The position numbers and the translations under genes are program-made. A stretch of 64,000 bases of DNA from Microlunatus speluncae (lineage in GTDB: Bacteria > Actinomycetota > Actinomycetes > Propionibacteriales > Propionibacteriaceae): NCBI RefSeq assembly GCF_009299835.1, contig NZ_VKCZ01000003.1, forward strand, positions 1-64,000, read 5' to 3'. Positions 62,095-64,000 of this stretch are shown in pieces; position 1 is the stretch's first letter, and each line of letters begins with the position of its first letter. A model generated the notes under the pieces. The model saw nothing but the letters and a program-made list of their open reading frames with translations, was not told where the DNA came from and searched no databases.

Positions 62095-64000
62095 GTGGCG
62101 GGGCAGCGGTACGGGCGGCTGACGTATACCTCGCTCCACCGCAATGACGGCGGTACGGATCCGGGCGGGGGTCGGGTCGGCGGTGGGGGTTGGCAGATCA
62201 AGCAGGAGGACGGGGACCTCAGCCGGGAGGAGCGGGATCAGCTGCGGGCCCGGGTGTCGACCCAGTTCGACGCGGGGGTGGAGATCCCGCGGTTCCCGAC
62301 GCCGGAGCAGATCGCCGAGCTGCCGCGACGGCTGGTCTACGCGCCGGTCGAGCCGGGAGACGGGTCCGGTTCGGCGATGGCCTGGTGGCACTCGGCTCCG
62401 GCCGGACCGGATGCGACCGGTCGGCCCGGCAACGTCTTCAACCAGGTCGTCCTTGATCGCCACCCCGAGGCGCCCGACCCGGGGACCCGGCCGATCGAGG
62501 TCTGGCGCTCGCCCGACTGGCTCGCTCCGTACGGCGTGGAGCAGGTGAGTGCGGCCGCGTTGACCGACCACCTTCGACCGGTTGTCGGACCCATGATCAC
62601 GGCCGAGGCGGTGATCGGATTCCTGCTCGACCCGGCGCACTACCGGTTCGGCGTGCTGGCCGCGCTGCTCGACGCGACCGCGGCGGTGCTGGCCGGAGGG
62701 CCGCGGGTGGTGTTGATCACCGAGTCGACCGACGGAGCCGCGCTGTGGGCCGGGGCCGTGTCGTTGCTGATGGCGGCGCCGCACGCGGCCCGGTTCGCAT
62801 TCTCCACCCTGGAACGGGTTTCGGGGCTGCCGATCGCCTTTGATCAAGGTGTTCAGGTGGCCTGCGTGCCCGCGGTCGACCGTGATCAACTCCTCGCTCA
62901 GGCGGCGGATCCGCGCAGCGCCCTCCGGCAGACCCCGTTGGTGGTGATCGACGAGGCCGAGGCGGTGGCGATCGGTGATCTTGACGGCGAGCCGCACCGG
63001 ACCGCCGCCGGCGACCGGATCCGGGTGACCGAATGGTCCGTGCTGGCTCAGGTGGTGCTCGGTGACGAGGCCGGTGCCGGCTGGGCCCTGGCTGAGTTGG
63101 ACCGGGTCGTCCAGCAGCTCCCGGCGCGCCCTGGCCCCAGTGCCCATGATCAGGACCGGCGTGATCAGGACCGGCGTGATCAAGGTCGGCCCGATCGGCC
63201 CCCGGATGATCATGGCCGACCGGCCCGCGATGACGACCCGGCCGCGGCCCGACAGGCCTCGGTGCTGCCGCCGGACGCGATCGCCTGGCCGCTGGCGATG
63301 GCGGTCGGCCGGGCCGGCGAGCGGTTCGCCGACGCGGTGGCCGAGGCCGCGGCCGTGGTCACCCGGACCGGGCCCCGCGGCCTGGCCGACAACGCCGCCC
63401 TGCACCAGACGGCGCGGGATCTGATCGGGCTCGGCCTCGGCCGGTCCGCCGCCGACGCCTGGCGGATCGCCGGTGACCCGGCGGCGATGGCGCGGATGGG
63501 GGCCGAGACCGGTCAGTTCGTCGTCGAGGCGTACGTCCGCCGGGCGATCGCCGAGCCGAGTTGGCTGGCCCGGCCGGGCCGGCTGCCGCTGCCCGAGCCG
63601 ACCGGAACGCCGGCGTCGAGCGGGCTGTCGATCGTCGTCGAGCGGGAGTTGCTGACCGACCTGCCCGGGCACTGCGCCGCGATCACCGCCGCGCCCGATC
63701 TCGATCCGGCCGGCCGGCTGACCGCGCTCCTTCACCTGATCGACCTGCTCGCCCGGTGCGGGCTGAGCTACCTGGAACAGCCGGAGGTCCTGGTCGTCGA
63801 CTTCGAGCGCTACTGCTATCTGCTCGCGCCCCGGCAGCCCGGTCAGCCGGCCGGGCCGGAGCCGAGCGCGATCGAGCTGATCGGACGGATCGGTCCGGTG
63901 TCGGAGCCGGCGCTGCGCTGGGTGGTCCGGCCGGTGCTGGCCGGTCAGGAGTGGATCAACCGGCGCCCGATCGGCAGCCGGCTCGACCCGCCGGTGGCAG
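62095..64000 (+). CDS. GAP1 (GTPase-associated protein 1)-like protein, 3' end outside window
   Basis: A partial gene of at least 635 codons. The N-terminus, VAGQRYGRLTYTSLHRNDGG and then GGWQIKQEDGDLSREERDQL, matches my recollection of the GAP1-N2 domain (GTPase-associated protein 1, N-terminal type 2), and the middle (LDPAHYRFGVLAALLDATAAVLAGGPRVVLITE, LLMAAPHAARFAFSTLE) matches GAP1-M. A low-complexity Asp/Arg-rich linker (about residues 350-385) separates it from a helical C-terminal part. GAP1 proteins are encoded with predicted GTPases, VWA and tubulin-like proteins. The GTG at 62095 has a GGGAGGGG site; the stop is not in the window. Confidence 0.72.
   Translation, partial: MAGQRYGRLTYTSLHRNDGGTDPGGGRVGGGGWQIKQEDGDLSREERDQLRARVSTQFDAGVEIPRFPTPEQIAELPRRLVYAPVEPGDGSGSAMAWWHSAPAGPDATGRPGNVFNQVVLDRHPEAPDPGTRPIEVWRSPDWLAPYGVEQVSAAALTDHLRPVVGPMITAEAVIGFLLDPAHYRFGVLAALLDATAAVLAGGPRVVLITESTDGAALWAGAVSLLMAAPHAARFAFSTLERVSGLPIAFDQGVQVACVPAVDRDQLLAQAADPRSALRQTPLVVIDEAEAVAIGDLDGEPHRTAAGDRIRVTEWSVLAQVVLGDEAGAGWALAELDRVVQQLPARPGPSAHDQDRRDQDRRDQGRPDRPPDDHGRPARDDDPAAARQASVLPPDAIAWPLAMAVGRAGERFADAVAEAAAVVTRTGPRGLADNAALHQTARDLIGLGLGRSAADAWRIAGDPAAMARMGAETGQFVVEAYVRRAIAEPSWLARPGRLPLPEPTGTPASSGLSIVVERELLTDLPGHCAAITAAPDLDPAGRLTALLHLIDLLARCGLSYLEQPEVLVVDFERYCYLLAPRQPGQPAGPEPSAIELIGRIGPVSEPALRWVVRPVLAGQEWINRRPIGSRLDPPVA
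63147..63191 (+). repeat. 15-base tandem repeat in the GAP1-like gene
   Basis: Two perfect units TGATCAGGACCGGCG (63147-63161 and 63162-63176) and one degenerate unit (63177-63191) encode DQDRR, DQDRR and DQGRP. The repeat expands the flexible linker in five-residue steps. Confidence 0.75.

Noticed and set aside
48370..64000. Prophage or phage-tail-like cluster
   Set aside because: The large genes were considered as a contractile injection or phage region, but no tail, portal, terminase, integrase or lysis features are seen.
1..64000. CRISPR array, insertion sequence or rRNA operon
   Set aside because: No regularly spaced identical repeats with unique spacers, no transposase and no rRNA sequence were found.

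Overview
The window is high-GC (roughly 70%) chromosomal DNA from an actinobacterium. A DUF5318 gene overlapping a class A penicillin-binding protein, paired GAF-ANTAR regulators, a DtxR/IdeR-type iron box and many GTG starts all point to Actinomycetota, and the overall flavour resembles Propionibacteriales. I cannot assign a genus. Gene density is high and most genes sit in short operons of two to four. No rRNA, CRISPR array, transposase or prophage was seen. One tRNA, tRNA-Ala(TGC), is present.

Layout. 0.2-7.6 kb: a YigZ-family protein, a GH13 alpha-glucosidase, a type III PLP decarboxylase of the LysA family, an aminoglycoside-phosphotransferase-like kinase and a Wzm/Wzt (TagG/TagH) polysaccharide ABC exporter. 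7.8-13.3 kb: a Schlafen/AlbA_2 regulator with its own inverted repeat, a NarL-type two-component system, an OhrR/Ohr organic peroxide module with an operator, and an isolated MgsA/RarA C-terminal domain. 14-17.9 kb: a repeat-rich gap, a DinB protein, a SulP transporter broken by one extra base in a G run, and a cold-shock gene with a clear terminator. 17.9-21.6 kb: an iron-siderophore module (binding lipoprotein, siderophore-interacting reductase fused to a methyltransferase-like half, divergent AraC regulator) around an IdeR-like box. 21.6-32.7 kb: small regulatory and metabolic genes. 32.7-35.3 kb: a FadR-type regulator with an enolase-superfamily sugar acid dehydratase, and a CPBP protease. 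35.7-47.6 kb: an envelope region (DUF5318, PBP1, GT87 and PIG-V-like transferases, alanine-racemase-like and FemAB genes) with two GAF-ANTAR regulators and a tyrosine phosphatase.

47.8-64.0 kb is the most unusual part. It is a co-directional set of very large genes without ordinary metabolic functions: a small membrane protein, a secreted/membrane-anchored VWA protein, a 1191-residue tubulin-like protein, a 956-residue protein with two central membrane spans, a Pro/Thr/Ser-rich protein with a fibronectin type III-like core, and a gene running off the right edge that resembles GTPase-associated protein 1 (GAP1). Two small unrelated genes sit between the VWA and tubulin-like genes on the other strand. 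The set looks like a large NTP-dependent, membrane-linked system. Its catalytic partners (predicted GTPases) probably lie beyond the window.

Two repeat families run through the window. One is a REP-like palindrome with the core CCTGAGC(C/T)TGTCGAAGGGC. It occurs between genes and also inside or at the end of two reading frames. The other is a perfect hairpin present as two identical copies just upstream of the GAP1-like gene. The hexamer TGATCA is also far more frequent than base composition predicts.
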